From positions 1,364,001 to 1,428,000 of the forward strand of contig JAMLJB010000001.1 in assembly GCA_023953835.1 (NCBI GenBank): a stretch of 64,000 nucleotides of DNA. Reading direction: 5' to 3'. Below are positions 35,496 through 44,858 of this stretch, piece by piece (the first letter of the stretch is position 1; each line of letters begins with the position of its first letter). A program made the position numbers and the translations under genes. This DNA comes from Rhizobiaceae bacterium. Lineage in GTDB: Bacteria > Pseudomonadota > Alphaproteobacteria > Rhizobiales > Rhizobiaceae. The notes below the pieces were generated by a model. The model saw nothing but the letters and a program-made list of their open reading frames with translations. It was not told where the DNA came from and made no database searches.

Positions 35496-35648
35496 CGTCC
35501 CGTTCCGCTGCGGGATAGATAGGCATTCATGCAGCGAGCATCAATCGGAATGTTTTCATCTCTTCCGCGCAATCGATGCGCAGAGGCTTGGCATTCACAT
35601 CCGGATAGACTAGATGACCCGCGCGCCGCCTCTTTCGGCGGCGCATAC

Positions 35649-35738
35649 GGACAGGTGGCCGAGTGGTTGAAGGCGCACGCCTGGAACGCGTGTATAGGGG
35701 CAACTCTATCGAGGGTTCGAATCCCTCTCTGTCCGCCA
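35649..35738 (+). tRNA. tRNA-Ser (anticodon GGA)
   Basis: The 90-base gene includes the CCA end. The acceptor stem pairs GGACAGG with CTGTCC and the flanking bases. The anticodon loop CTGGAAC gives GGA, the variable arm is long as in serine tRNAs, and the T arm is GAGGGTTCGAATCCCTC. The anticodon reads UCC and UCU. The 3' end is followed by the vapBC module. Confidence 0.97.
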
Positions 35739-35787
35739 TAAATTGCCAGACGATGCCCCATCGACACCCCCGCTTGCCTCCTACAGC

Positions 35788-36171
35788 CTAAATCGCGTTT
35801 TCCATGTCGGTCTGCGCGAAATTCTCGCCTACGAACAGCAAGCGGCATCCGTGCTCCCTGGCTACTTCGTAGGAGAAGCAATCGCCGAAATTCAAGGCTG
35901 CGGGGTGGACCCCCTTCCCCCACCGGGCATATGCCTGCGCGATCCGTCGCGCGGCGGCGGGCGTTACGCTCACAATCTCCATTCCAAGACCCTCGATCAA
36001 TAGAGCCATCTCCTCGCCGACATTTCCACGGTCCGCGACAATCAGCGCCTCCGCCGCGGTGCCTGCCGAAATGATTATGTCATCTTCTGCTTCGAGCGCC
36101 GCGACACAGGCGTCCGCTTCGGGCTCATTCAAAACGATGGCCATCAGCGCAGAGGTATCGACGGCAATCAT
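35788..36171 (-). CDS. vapC: VapC-family PIN-domain ribonuclease toxin
   Basis: This 127-residue PIN protein has the expected acidic residues: Asp5 in VDTSAL, Glu41 in AAEALIV, Asp97 in NFGDCFSYE, and a fourth acidic position near the C-terminus. It should cleave RNA unless held by its antitoxin. The start overlaps the vapB stop by four bases. G+C here looks lower than in neighbours (hand counts of two 60-base lines in vapBC give 55% and 52%, against 70% in ackA), suggesting transfer. Confidence 0.92.
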   Translation of the reverse strand: MIAVDTSALMAIVLNEPEADACVAALEAEDDIIISAGTAAEALIVADRGNVGEEMALLIEGLGMEIVSVTPAAARRIAQAYARWGKGVHPAALNFGDCFSYEVAREHGCRLLFVGENFAQTDMENAI

Positions 36172-36425
36172 TCCGGGAGACCATTATTGTCGTAGAGAAA
36201 ATCCTGACTGCGAGCAGCCGAAGGCCCGTCAACTGCCTTTTGCGCGGCCGATGCCCGGACAGCGTTGAGCAAATCTCTTCGAGATCGCCGATCAACCACC
36301 GTTTTGATTGGAACAAGCCGGACAGCGGCGTGACCATAGCGCGTCAAGATCACTTCATCCCCGGCCATGGCGCGCCTGACGAGTTCTGTCAATTGACCCT
36401 TGGCTTCCGTTACTGAAATCTGCAT
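36168..36425 (-). CDS. vapB: Antitoxin, Phd/YefM family (VapB)
   Basis: This 85-residue protein starts MQISVTEAKGQLTELVRRA, the Phd/YefM DNA-binding fold, and continues with GDEVILTRYGHAAVRLVPI. Its disordered C-terminus, ending YDNNGLPE, should block the VapC active site. The ATG at 36425 is preferred over an upstream one because the family begins here. It is translationally coupled to vapC. The operator region is just upstream (36441-36493). Confidence 0.9.
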   Translation of the reverse strand: MQISVTEAKGQLTELVRRAMAGDEVILTRYGHAAVRLVPIKTVVDRRSRRDLLNAVRASAAQKAVDGPSAARSQDFLYDNNGLPE

Positions 36426-36440
36426 CTCTTGCTCCTGATA

Positions 36441-36493
36441 TAGACCACTAAATGGTCCAAGATCAGGAGAAAGATAGACTATTGAATGGACCA
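36441..36493 (-). promoter_or_regulatory. Duplicated operator of vapBC
   Basis: Two direct copies of the 19-bp pattern TAGACYAYTRAATGGWCCA lie at 36441-36459 and 36475-36493, 34 bp apart or about three helical turns. The first copy contains the 15-bp interrupted palindrome GACCACTAAATGGTC. Toxin-antitoxin operons are usually self-repressed at such paired sites. Confidence 0.7.
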
Positions 36494-36633
36494 TATCAAC
36501 AGTACGCCCGCGTGCTCTTCCCTTCTGCCTCAAAGACTGACTTCGACATCTCGCCGCAGCCCATCACATTGGTTTGACCTCTGCCGGCATGGAGCGCTAA
36601 GGCGTAGATGAAAGGTCCCGGTTTCGTCGTCCG

Positions 36634-36643
36634 CTGTCCGCCA
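36634..36643 (+). repeat. 10-bp copy of tRNA-Ser 3' end
   Basis: CTGTCCGCCA repeats exactly the last ten bases of the tRNA-Ser gene (35729-35738). The two copies bracket vapBC and could be left and right attachment sites of a small inserted module. The match is short, so chance is possible. Confidence 0.4.
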
Positions 36644-36701
36644 GCCTTCACATTTGCAAGGTACAGGATCCGCAGATCGTTTCTGGCAATATGGGGTGCG
36701 G

Positions 36702-38501
36702 ATGAACATTCTCGTCTTCAATGCAGGAAGTTCGAGCCTGAAGTTCGGCGTCTTCCATGTTGCCGATGAGGCGGTCGAAACGCTCAAGGGGTCCTTCGAC
36801 CGCTTCCGGGACGGACAGTGCGACTATCGGTTCCGCTCCGGCGCGACGGATGACAAGGGCGTCACGGACTGCGCGGACATAGACGCAGCGCTCAAGCGCG
36901 TACCGGAAGTTTTGACGCGCTTCGGGATCATGCGGATCGACGCCATCGGCCACCGCGTGGCGCATGGCGGCAGCGAATTTGCCGGTCCCGCCCTGCTCGA
37001 CGACCAGACAATTGCCCGCATCGACAGGCTGACGCCGCTTGCGCCGCTCCACAACCCTGCGAGCCTGCAGGCCATTCGCCTGACCCGCGCACTGTGGCCG
37101 GACCTGCCGCAGATCGCCGTTTTCGACACGTCGTTCCACCTCACCAACCCGCCCTTCGCGACGACCTATGCCGTGCCGCGCGATTGGCGCGATGCAGGCC
37201 TGCGCCGTTTCGGATTTCATGGAACGTCGCACAAATATGTCGCGCTGCGGGCCGCGCGCGAAATCGGCAAACCGCTTGACGACCTTCAGGTGGTCAGCGT
37301 GCATCTCGGCAACGGGGCGAGCGTCTGCGCGGTCAATCGCGGGAAGAGCATGGACAGCTCGATGGGCATGACGCCGCTCGAAGGGCTGGTCATGGGAACG
37401 CGATCGGGCGACGTGGACCCCGGCGCGTTCGGCTTCCTGTCCCGGCAGTTCGGGTTTTCGGTCCAGCAGATCGAGGACGCGCTCTACAATGACAGCGGCC
37501 TGAAGGGGCTGACCGGCTCATCGGACATGCGCGACATCGAGGCGAGCGCGGCCAACGGGCATCCGGATGCGCAACTGGCCATCGAAATCTATGCCTATCG
37601 CGCCCGCAAATATATCGGCGCCTATGCGGCGGCGATGGGCGGGCTGGATGCTGTAGTGTTTACCGGCGGTATCGGCGAAAACTCGCCCTCCATGCGTCGG
37701 CGCATCTGCGACGGGCTGAGCTTCATGGGCCTGTCGCTGGACTTTGAGCGCAACCAGGCGGTCGACCTCGCGAACTATGCCGCACCGCAGATACAGGCCT
37801 ATGGCTCGCGCGTCCGGGTGCTGGTGACGGAGACAGCGGAGCAATTGATGATTGCGCGCGAAACCGCCGCTGCCGTCCGACGTCCGCAGCCGATCGACAT
37901 TCACATTCCTGTCGCCGTTTCGGCCCGCCACGTGCATCTGTCCCGCGACTCCGTCGATGCGCTGTTCGGGGCAGGCTACGAATTGAAGCCGGTCGCTCCG
38001 CTGCGGCAGCCCGGCCACTGGGTTGCCGATGAACGGGTCACGCTGGAAGGTCCCAAGGGGCATCTGGAGCATGTCGCCATTCTCGGTCCGCTGCGGCCAC
38101 GCACGCAGGTGGAAATCTCACGTACGGACAGCTTCGCGCTTGGCATCGACGTGCCTGTGCGCGAAAGCGGCAAGCTCGACGGCACGCCCTCGATCACGAT
38201 TTCCGGTCCGCGCGGAAGCGTGTTGACCGACGGGCTGATCGTGGCCGCGCGGCATATTCACACCAACCCGCAGGATGCCGAGCGGCTCGGGCTGGAGGAT
38301 GGTGAGCTTGTCGACGTGCGGGTCGGCGACGAACATCGCGGCCTGACCTTCAAGGGTACGCTGGTCCGGGTCGGCGGCAATTCGGTGACCGAAATGCACA
38401 TCGACACGGACGAGGCGAACGCAGCAGGCATAAGCAAGGCTGCCGATGGCGAAGTGCTTCCAGGGCATCCCGCCACCATCCATCCGCGCAAGGCGGTCTA
38501 A
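36702..38501 (+). CDS. Acetate kinase fused to PduL-type phosphotransacetylase
   Basis: This 599-residue protein joins two enzymes. Residues 1-395 form acetate kinase: [10 protein letters not shown] at the start, FDTSFH at 141-146, [10 protein letters not shown] at 170-179, HLGNGAS at 201-207, and FTGGIGENS at 320-328. Residues about 400-599 are a PduL (phosphate acyltransferase) domain, with zinc ligands His410 and His412 in SARHVHLS, His518 and His520 in ARHIHTN, and a further His566. One protein can thus turn acetyl phosphate into acetate plus ATP or into acetyl-CoA. It converges on xfp, whose product is acetyl phosphate. Confidence 0.93.
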   Translation: MNILVFNAGSSSLKFGVFHVADEAVETLKGSFDRFRDGQCDYRFRSGATDDKGVTDCADIDAALKRVPEVLTRFGIMRIDAIGHRVAHGGSEFAGPALLDDQTIARIDRLTPLAPLHNPASLQAIRLTRALWPDLPQIAVFDTSFHLTNPPFATTYAVPRDWRDAGLRRFGFHGTSHKYVALRAAREIGKPLDDLQVVSVHLGNGASVCAVNRGKSMDSSMGMTPLEGLVMGTRSGDVDPGAFGFLSRQFGFSVQQIEDALYNDSGLKGLTGSSDMRDIEASAANGHPDAQLAIEIYAYRARKYIGAYAAAMGGLDAVVFTGGIGENSPSMRRRICDGLSFMGLSLDFERNQAVDLANYAAPQIQAYGSRVRVLVTETAEQLMIARETAAAVRRPQPIDIHIPVAVSARHVHLSRDSVDALFGAGYELKPVAPLRQPGHWVADERVTLEGPKGHLEHVAILGPLRPRTQVEISRTDSFALGIDVPVRESGKLDGTPSITISGPRGSVLTDGLIVAARHIHTNPQDAERLGLEDGELVDVRVGDEHRGLTFKGTLVRVGGNSVTEMHIDTDEANAAGISKAADGEVLPGHPATIHPRKAV

Positions 38502-40867
38502 AGCGAAGGCGTCCAGCACCAGTTGCGAATTTCGGGCATGTCCTCGCCGTGCTCGCGCACATAGTGGTAGTGCTCGTCGAGCTTGGCATTCAGATGCGCT
38601 GCAAGCGCCTCGCCCGCCTCACCCGTTCCGGGGACATATTTCAACACCGCCAGCGCCAGATGGTAGCGGTCAAGCTCGTTGAGCACGACCATGTCGAATG
38701 GCGTCGTGGTCGTGCCCTCCTCCTGGAATCCATGGACGTGCAGATTGTGATGGTTGGTCCGCTTATAGGTCAGCCGGTGAATGAGATAGGGATATCCGTG
38801 ATAGGCGAAGACCACCGGTCGGTCGCGCGTGAACAGGCTGTCGAATGCCTCGTCCGTGAAGCCATGCGGATGCGACTGGTGCGACATCAGCGTCATGAGG
38901 TCGACGACGTTCACGACGCGGATGCACAGGTCCGGCAGCGCGGCGCGCAACAGTTCGACCGCCGCCAGCGTTTCCAGCGTCGGAATGTCGCCGCAGCAGG
39001 CCATGACGACATCCGGTTCGGCGGCGGCGTCGCCGTGGCATGCCCACTCCCAGATGCTGGCGCCCGCCTTGCAATGCGACTCCGCCTGCTCCACCGTCAG
39101 CCATTGCGGTGCGGGCTGCTTGCCGGCAGTGATGACGTTGATGCGGTTCCACGTGCGCATGCAGTGGTCCGTCACCCACAGCAGCGTGTTTGCATCAGGC
39201 GGGAAATAGAGCCGCACCGTCTCCGCCTTCTTGTTGGCGACGAAATCCGCGAAGCCAGGGTCCTGATGGCTGAAGCCGTTGTGGTCCTGCCGCCAGACAT
39301 GCGACGTCAGCAGGTAGTTCAGCGAGGCAATGGGCGCACGCCAGGGCAGGTCCTCGCAGCTTTTCAGCCATTTCGCATGCTGGTTCACCATCGAATCGAC
39401 GATGTGGATGAACGCCTCGTAGCATGAGAACAGGCCGTGCCGCCCGGTCAGAAGATAGCCTTCGAGCCAGCCCTGGCACAGATGTTCCGATAGCACCTCC
39501 ATCACGCGCCCTTCATGGGCGAGATGGACATCATAAGGCTCGATCCTCTCCATCCAGACCCGCTCAGTGACATCGAACACCGCGTCGAGCCGGTTGGATG
39601 CCGTCTCGTCCGGTCCCATCAGCCGGAAGTTTCGGCTTTCCGCGTTCATGCTGATGACGTCGCGAAGATAGACGCCCATGGCGCGCGTGGCTTCGGCAAC
39701 GACCCTGCCCGGCACATCCACGGCGACGCCAAAGCTTTTCCAGTCGGGCAGGTTGAGGTCGCGCTTGAGCAGACCGCCATTGGCGTGCGGCAGCGCCCCC
39801 ATGCGCTTCTTGCCCTCCGGAGCCAGCGCGGCAAGCTCCGGCCTCAGCCGCCCCTGTTTGTCGAACAGTTCCTCCGCACGGTAGCTGAGCAGCCAGTCCT
39901 CGAGGATTTTCCTGTGCGCCGAATCACCGCGCGCATTGGACACCGGCACCTGATGCGACCGCCAGAAACCTTCGACCTTGAGGCCGTCGACCACCTTCGG
40001 GCCGGTCCAGCCCTTGGGGCTGCGCAGCACGATCATCGGCCAGACCGGGCGTTCGCCGTTCCACTCAGCGTTGCGCGCCCGCGCCTGTATGTCACGGATG
40101 CGCGCAAAGGCGGTTTCGAGCGTTGCGGCCATGGCGCGGTGCATGGGCTCGGGTTCATGGCCCTCAACGAAGAACGGCTCATAGCCGTAGCCGCTGAACA
40201 GGTGGCGCAATTCGTCGTCGCTCATGCGCGCGAGCACGGTCGGGTTGGCGATCTTGTAGCCGTTGAGGTGCAGGATCGGGAGGACCGCACCATCTGCTGC
40301 CGGATTGAGGAATTTGTTCGAATGCCATGCTGCCGCGAGCGGGCCTGTTTCGGCTTCGCCGTCGCCGACCACGCAGGCGACGAGCAGGTCGGGATTGTCG
40401 AATGCGGCGCCGAAGGCATGGACGAGCGCATAGCCCAGTTCGCCGCCCTCATGGATGGAACCCGGCGTCTCGGGCGCAACATGGCTCGGCACGCCGCCGG
40501 GGAAGGAGAACTGCTTGAACAGCTTCTTCATGCCCTCTTCGTCGGGCGTGATCTGCGGATAGGTCTCGCTGTAACTGCCTTCCAGCCAGGTGTTGGCGAC
40601 CATTGCCGGGCCGCCATGACCGGGGCCGCAAATATAGAGAACGTCCGCGTCGTGCCTCTTTATCAGACGGTTCAGATGCACATAGATGAAGTTCAGGCCG
40701 GGCGTCGTGCCCCAATGGCCAAGCAGGCGCGGCTTCACATGCTCGGCGCGCAAGGGCTCGCGCAGGAGCGGATTGTCCATCAGATAGATCTGGCCGACCG
40801 AAACATAGTTCGCGGCACGCCAATAGCGGTCGAGAAGATCGAGTTCGGCAGATGTCAGGTCGTTCAT
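38498..40867 (-). CDS. xfp: Phosphoketolase (xylulose 5-phosphate/fructose 6-phosphate)
   Basis: This 789-residue thiamine-diphosphate enzyme matches Xfp over its length. It has the [20 protein letters not shown] segment, the [20 protein letters not shown] segment, [20 protein letters not shown] (ThDP/Mg binding), and the C-terminal [20 protein letters not shown]. It splits xylulose 5-phosphate or fructose 6-phosphate with phosphate into acetyl phosphate plus a triose or tetrose phosphate. It overlaps the ackA-pduL 3' end by four bases on the other strand. A membrane-protein gene lies upstream with a 79-bp gap. Confidence 0.97.
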   Translation of the reverse strand: MNDLTSAELDLLDRYWRAANYVSVGQIYLMDNPLLREPLRAEHVKPRLLGHWGTTPGLNFIYVHLNRLIKRHDADVLYICGPGHGGPAMVANTWLEGSYSETYPQITPDEEGMKKLFKQFSFPGGVPSHVAPETPGSIHEGGELGYALVHAFGAAFDNPDLLVACVVGDGEAETGPLAAAWHSNKFLNPAADGAVLPILHLNGYKIANPTVLARMSDDELRHLFSGYGYEPFFVEGHEPEPMHRAMAATLETAFARIRDIQARARNAEWNGERPVWPMIVLRSPKGWTGPKVVDGLKVEGFWRSHQVPVSNARGDSAHRKILEDWLLSYRAEELFDKQGRLRPELAALAPEGKKRMGALPHANGGLLKRDLNLPDWKSFGVAVDVPGRVVAEATRAMGVYLRDVISMNAESRNFRLMGPDETASNRLDAVFDVTERVWMERIEPYDVHLAHEGRVMEVLSEHLCQGWLEGYLLTGRHGLFSCYEAFIHIVDSMVNQHAKWLKSCEDLPWRAPIASLNYLLTSHVWRQDHNGFSHQDPGFADFVANKKAETVRLYFPPDANTLLWVTDHCMRTWNRINVITAGKQPAPQWLTVEQAESHCKAGASIWEWACHGDAAAEPDVVMACCGDIPTLETLAAVELLRAALPDLCIRVVNVVDLMTLMSHQSHPHGFTDEAFDSLFTRDRPVVFAYHGYPYLIHRLTYKRTNHHNLHVHGFQEEGTTTTPFDMVVLNELDRYHLALAVLKYVPGTGEAGEALAAHLNAKLDEHYHYVREHGEDMPEIRNWCWTPSL

Positions 40868-40946
40868 GGGAGGGCGGTTCCGTTGAAGTCTGTTCCGTTA
40901 GCAATAGACGCTATCGGTTTTATGACCGCAACCGAATGTTTCGCCC

Positions 40947-41339
40947 TTACACGCCCGACATCGACAATGATTTCAGTCCGCGCAGAATCTGCTCCTGCGT
41001 CATCTGGGTGTCGCGCCCGTCCTTGCGGATGATGTCGTAGGTGCTGTGCAGCGCGATCAGGGCCACGGTGGCGATCGCCAGCAATGACCATACGTCCTGC
41101 GGCTGCCTGTTGAGCGCGCTGAGCACCACGGCGGTTCCGACGAAATAGGTGACGAACAGACCCCAGCTTACGCTGAAGAAGAGCGCCCATTTGACCATGG
41201 ACGCGTTGCCGAATGCGCCCGCCGCCCAGACCAGCCCATACAATCCCGCTATGCCGACCAGTGACCCGCCGATATAACAGACCCAATAGGTAAAGGGGAG
41301 CGATCGCTCACCCCACAATATCGAGAAAACCTGTCCCAT
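40947..41339 (-). CDS. Hypothetical inner-membrane protein upstream of xfp
   Basis: This 130-residue protein has three or four membrane segments, including YWVCYIGGSLVGIAGLYGLV, WALFFSVSWGLFVTYFVGTA and VWSLLAIATVALIALHSTYD. The ATG at 41339 follows GAGGCA and is preferred over one at 41393 that adds a non-homologous stretch. It lies between xfp and an FNR/FixK-type box and may be cotranscribed with xfp. No family was recognised. Confidence 0.65.
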   Translation of the reverse strand: MGQVFSILWGERSLPFTYWVCYIGGSLVGIAGLYGLVWAAGAFGNASMVKWALFFSVSWGLFVTYFVGTAVVLSALNRQPQDVWSLLAIATVALIALHSTYDIIRKDGRDTQMTQEQILRGLKSLSMSGV

Positions 41340-41498
41340 TGCCTCACCTCGCCCCACATGATGAAGCGCCACGGCGAATTCAGTTGCAAGCACTGACGCG
41401 AGCCTTGCCTAATGAACATTTAAGCCGGAGGCCGTGATTTTGAACGATTGCCGAAGAACCATCCGGCAAGCGTGGCAAGCCATTGCCATTCGTTCGCA

Positions 41499-41512
41499 TT
41501 GACCTGGATCAA
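41499..41512. promoter_or_regulatory. FNR/FixK-type anaerobox
   Basis: TTGACCTGGATCAA fits the FNR/FixK consensus TTGA-N6-TCAA with full dyad symmetry of the half-sites. It is 54 bp before the YdcH-like gene and lies in the divergent gap to the membrane protein and xfp. Low-oxygen control of one or both units is likely (inference). Confidence 0.65.
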
Positions 41513-41566
41513 GGCCGGATTGCCTCGACCCACTATGTTGGAAATAACAGACTGAAGGAGCAGACC

Positions 41567-41806
41567 ATGTCGAATACGCCTCACACGCTGGGCGAAGAAT
41601 TTCCGGGCCAACTGGATGCCATTCACGCGCTGAAAGGAAGCAATCCCGAATTTGCGCGCATCCTTGAGCGCTATGACGAGGTGAACGACAAGATTCATCG
41701 CGCCGAGACGCGGATCGACCCGGTCAGCGAGGACATCGAACACCTCTTGCGCAAGCAGAGGCTGGCGTTGAAAGATGAGATCGTGGCCGCACTCGCGGGC
41801 AAATGA
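41567..41806 (+). CDS. YdcH family (DUF465) protein
   Basis: This 79-residue, mostly helical charged protein matches DUF465/YdcH. It contains HALKGSNPEFARILERYDEV and the conserved RKQRLALKDEI helix near the end. AAGGAG lies a few bases before the ATG. It is 41 bp upstream of a universal stress protein gene and downstream of an FNR/FixK box, so both may respond to low oxygen. The molecular role is unknown. Confidence 0.88.
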   Translation: MSNTPHTLGEEFPGQLDAIHALKGSNPEFARILERYDEVNDKIHRAETRIDPVSEDIEHLLRKQRLALKDEIVAALAGK

Positions 41807-41847
41807 GATCCAACAGCTCAGGGTCATGACCTGACGGAGCGAATTAA

Positions 41848-42297
41848 ATGTACACCAATATTCTGATTTCGACTGACGGGTCCGAAGTGGCCCAGCGTGG
41901 CGTCGATCACGGCCTGTCCCTTGCCAAGGCATTGGGCGCGAAAGTGGTCATCATCAGCGTAACCGAGCCCATCCCTTTCCCCGCAGGCGCGGCAGGTGCG
42001 GGCTGGGTGCCGACCGCAACCGATATTGCCGGCTATGAACAGGCGCAGAAGGAACAAGCGGACGAATTGCTGGGCAAGGTCCGCGAAGCCGCGCAGAAAC
42101 TGGGCGTGGAAACCAAGCTCATACACGCACCCGATGCCTGGCCCGCCGAAGCCATCGTGCAGAGCGCCAAGGCCGAGGGTTGCAACCTGATCGTGATGGC
42201 CTCGCATGGCCGTCGCGGTCTCGGCAGGCTCATTCTCGGCAGCCAGACGGCGGAAGTTCTCGCCAGCAGCCCCATCCCGGTTCTCGTCGTCAAATAG
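41848..42297 (+). CDS. uspA: Universal stress protein
   Basis: This 149-residue UspA-fold protein begins MYTNILISTDGSEVAQRG and ends with the ATP-binding motif GRRGLGRLILGSQTAEVLASSP before IPVLVVK. Usp proteins protect cells during energy or oxygen stress, and many alphaproteobacterial ones are FNR/FixK-controlled. It follows the YdcH-like gene by 41 bp and is probably cotranscribed. Confidence 0.95.
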   Translation: MYTNILISTDGSEVAQRGVDHGLSLAKALGAKVVIISVTEPIPFPAGAAGAGWVPTATDIAGYEQAQKEQADELLGKVREAAQKLGVETKLIHAPDAWPAEAIVQSAKAEGCNLIVMASHGRRGLGRLILGSQTAEVLASSPIPVLVVK

Positions 42298-42394
42298 GCC
42301 CACGCCTGCGCCGGACCATTGACGTCGGCGCGCCGCTTTGCCAAGCCTCCGCGGATCATGCACAGTCGCGTTTTTCGCGAGGGAGGTCTTGGCA

Positions 42395-43099
42395 ATGCCC
42401 GAAAGCAAGGTTGCGATCATCACTGCCGGCGGCAGCGGCATGGGCGCGTCTGCCGCCCGCAGGCTGGCGGCAGACGGCTACCGTGTCGCCATCCTGTCGT
42501 CGTCCGGTCGGGGCGAGACGCTCGCCGCAGAGCTTGGCGGCATCGGCGTCACCGGATCCAACCAGTCGAATGACGACCTCAAGAAGCTTGTGGACGCGGC
42601 CATGGCGCAATGGGGCCGCGTCGATGCGCTGGTCAACAGCGCGGGCCACGGGCCGCGCGCGCCCCTGCTCGAACTGACCGACGAACAATGGCACGCCGGG
42701 TTTGACATCTATTTCATGAATGTCGTCAGGGCGGTGCGAGCGGTTGCACCACTCATGGTTGCGCAAAAGAGCGGAGCCATCGTCAATATATCGACGGCGT
42801 GGGTCAGCGAACCCTCGCTGATGTTCCCCACTTCAGCCGTCGCACGCGCCGGGCTGGCGGCCTACACCAAGCTGTTTGCGGATCAGTATGCGGCCAGCAA
42901 TGTGCGCATGAACAATGTGCTGCCCGGCTGGATCGACAGTCTGCCTCAAACCGAGGAGCGCCGGGAAACTGTGCCGATGCAGAGATACGGTACGGCTGAG
43001 GAGATCGCCGCAACCGTTGCCTTCCTGCTGTCCGAGGGCGCAGGCTATATCACCGGACAGAGCTTGCGGGTCGATGGCGGCCTGATGCGTTCTGTGTGA
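42395..43099 (+). CDS. Atypical short-chain dehydrogenase/reductase-like protein
   Basis: This 234-residue Rossmann protein has the SDR cofactor loop TAGGSGMGASAARRL at residues 10-24, NSAG at 81-84, Asn109 and Ser133 (NIST). The catalytic Tyr-x-x-x-Lys pair is missing. Aligned on the following AGLAAYTK helix, the positions hold Ser147 and Arg151. GGGAGG lies before the ATG. It may bind NAD(P) without ordinary dehydrogenase chemistry, or use other residues. Neighbours give no clear pathway. Confidence 0.85.
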   Translation: MPESKVAIITAGGSGMGASAARRLAADGYRVAILSSSGRGETLAAELGGIGVTGSNQSNDDLKKLVDAAMAQWGRVDALVNSAGHGPRAPLLELTDEQWHAGFDIYFMNVVRAVRAVAPLMVAQKSGAIVNISTAWVSEPSLMFPTSAVARAGLAAYTKLFADQYAASNVRMNNVLPGWIDSLPQTEERRETVPMQRYGTAEEIAATVAFLLSEGAGYITGQSLRVDGGLMRSV

Positions 43100-43189
43100 C
43101 ATCGGTCAGTACGCACTTCAACCAGAAGGCGAGTTAGGCTATCGTCCGTCCACCCGGCGCAGGAAATCCGGGATTGAGGGACGGAATTT

Positions 43190-44152
43190 ATGACTAGACG
43201 CATTTTACTTCCGGGAATGCTGCTGTTCGGCATGACGGCGATGCTGCACGGCAATGCTTCCGCGGCGGATCTGACGATAGCGATGCCGAACTGGGCGTCT
43301 GGCCAGGCGAGCGCGAATATATTGAAGGTTGGCATCAAGCAGGAGCTTGGCCTTGATGCCGATGTCGTCGAGATGGGCACGCTGATTGCCTTTGCCGGAC
43401 TGGACTCGGGAAGCGTGGATGTTCACCCGGAAGTCTGGCTGCCGAACCTCGACAATCTCGTGGAGCGGTATGTGAAAGAGGCGCACACGGTTGCGCTGAG
43501 CCCGGTTTCGGTGCCGGCCTGGCAGGGCATCTGCGCCAATCGCGCAGCGTCCGACAAGGTCGGCATCAAGGACATTTCCGACCTGTCGGACGTAAAGAAG
43601 ACGGCAGCGCTCGACACCAATGGCGACGGCAAGGGCGAGTTGTGGATCGGGGCTGAGACCTGGTCGTCGACGGCCATCGAGCGGGTGCGCGCCAACAGCT
43701 ACGGCTATGCCAAGACGCTCGACCTTCTGGAGATGCCCGAAGATGTGGGCATGGCGGCGGTCGATGCGGCGGAGGCGGTGGATCGCCCGATCGTGTTTGC
43801 CTGCTATGCGCCCAATGCGGTGTTCAAGCTGCATGACATCGTGCGGCTCACCGAACCGGCCTATGATGCGTCGAAATGGAAGATCGTGCTGCCTTCGGAG
43901 GACCCGGCCTGGCTTTCGAAGTCGAACGCGCCGGTCGGCTGGGACGCGGCCAGCTACCGCATTGCCTATGCAAGCTCGCTCAAGGAGCGGCATCCCGACG
44001 TTGTGCGCTTTCTGGAGCATGTCGATTTCACGCCCGATGAAGCGATCGACATGAGCTATGCGCTGCAGGTGGAGCGACGGGCGCCGCTCGACTATGCGCA
44101 GCAATGGGTGAAGGAACATGGCGAACGTGTGAAGGGGTGGGCAAAGCAATGA
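43190..44152 (+). CDS. Glycine betaine/choline-type ABC substrate-binding protein (OpuAC family)
   Basis: This 320-residue periplasmic protein has a signal peptide (cleavage near GNASA-AD). The OpuAC fold follows: LTIAMPNWASGQASANILKV, the W/Y-rich binding region around PEVWLPNLDNLVERY, and WSSTAIERVRANSYGYAKT. It may bind choline, betaine or a related quaternary amine. No permease or ATPase gene is adjacent. Instead it overlaps an L,D-transpeptidase gene by ATGA. Confidence 0.9.
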   Translation: MTRRILLPGMLLFGMTAMLHGNASAADLTIAMPNWASGQASANILKVGIKQELGLDADVVEMGTLIAFAGLDSGSVDVHPEVWLPNLDNLVERYVKEAHTVALSPVSVPAWQGICANRAASDKVGIKDISDLSDVKKTAALDTNGDGKGELWIGAETWSSTAIERVRANSYGYAKTLDLLEMPEDVGMAAVDAAEAVDRPIVFACYAPNAVFKLHDIVRLTEPAYDASKWKIVLPSEDPAWLSKSNAPVGWDAASYRIAYASSLKERHPDVVRFLEHVDFTPDEAIDMSYALQVERRAPLDYAQQWVKEHGERVKGWAKQ

Positions 44153-44829
44153 GTGCGACCATGACGGACCGCCGCAAGCTGCTGACAGCGGGCGCATTGC
44201 TTCTTGGCGCATCGCTTTGCGCGGTGCTTCCCGTGCTGGCGGCCGAGACGCAGGTCTATGACCCCAAGACGCGCAAATGGACCGACTACAACAAGACCGA
44301 AGCCTACAAATACTGGCGCAAGAACAAGCAGGTGCCGCCGGCCTTCCAGCGGCAGGTGGTTCGCTTCCGCACCGCCGAGAAGCCCGGCACCATCATCATC
44401 GACGGCAACCAGCATTTTCTCTATCTGGTGCAGCCCGACCAGACGGCGATCCGCTACGGGATCGGTGTCGGGCGCGACGGCTTCGGCTGGGCGGGCATCG
44501 TGCGGGTCGGGCGCGTCGCGGAATGGCCGACATGGACGCCGCCCGCCGAGATGGTGGCGCGCGATCCGAAAGCCGCGAAATGGGCGAACGGACAGCCCGG
44601 CGGCCCCGACAACCCGCTCGGCGCGCGGGCGCTCTATCTCTACGAGGGCGACCAGGACACGATCTACCGCATCCATGGCACGCCGGAGCCATGGACGATG
44701 GGGCTCAACGTGTCGTCGGGCTGCATCCGCATGGTCAATGACGACATTATCGATCTGCACAGCCGCATCCAGGTGGGGGCCAAGGTGATCGTGCTGATGC
44801 AGGGGGCGGCCCTTTACAAGGGCGTGTGA
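44149..44829 (+). CDS. L,D-transpeptidase (ErfK/YbiS/YcfS/YnhG family)
   Basis: This 226-residue protein has a short signal-like N-terminus (LLTAGALLLGASLCAVLPVLAA) and a YkuD domain. The catalytic motif is IHGTPEPWTMGLNVSSGCIRM, with the nucleophile cysteine and conserved histidine. It makes 3-3 cross-links in peptidoglycan or attaches proteins to it. The ATG sits in the stop of the upstream binding-protein gene. A lipoprotein gene follows. Confidence 0.93.
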   Translation: MSATMTDRRKLLTAGALLLGASLCAVLPVLAAETQVYDPKTRKWTDYNKTEAYKYWRKNKQVPPAFQRQVVRFRTAEKPGTIIIDGNQHFLYLVQPDQTAIRYGIGVGRDGFGWAGIVRVGRVAEWPTWTPPAEMVARDPKAAKWANGQPGGPDNPLGARALYLYEGDQDTIYRIHGTPEPWTMGLNVSSGCIRMVNDDIIDLHSRIQVGAKVIVLMQGAALYKGV

Positions 44830-44858
44830 TGGGCAAGGCTCGGAGAGGGAACACAGCC

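Noticed and set aside
35527..35739. A 70-residue minus-strand frame beginning MADREGFEPSI
   Set aside because: It is read antisense through tRNA-Ser. This peptide is a well-known false call in many genomes.
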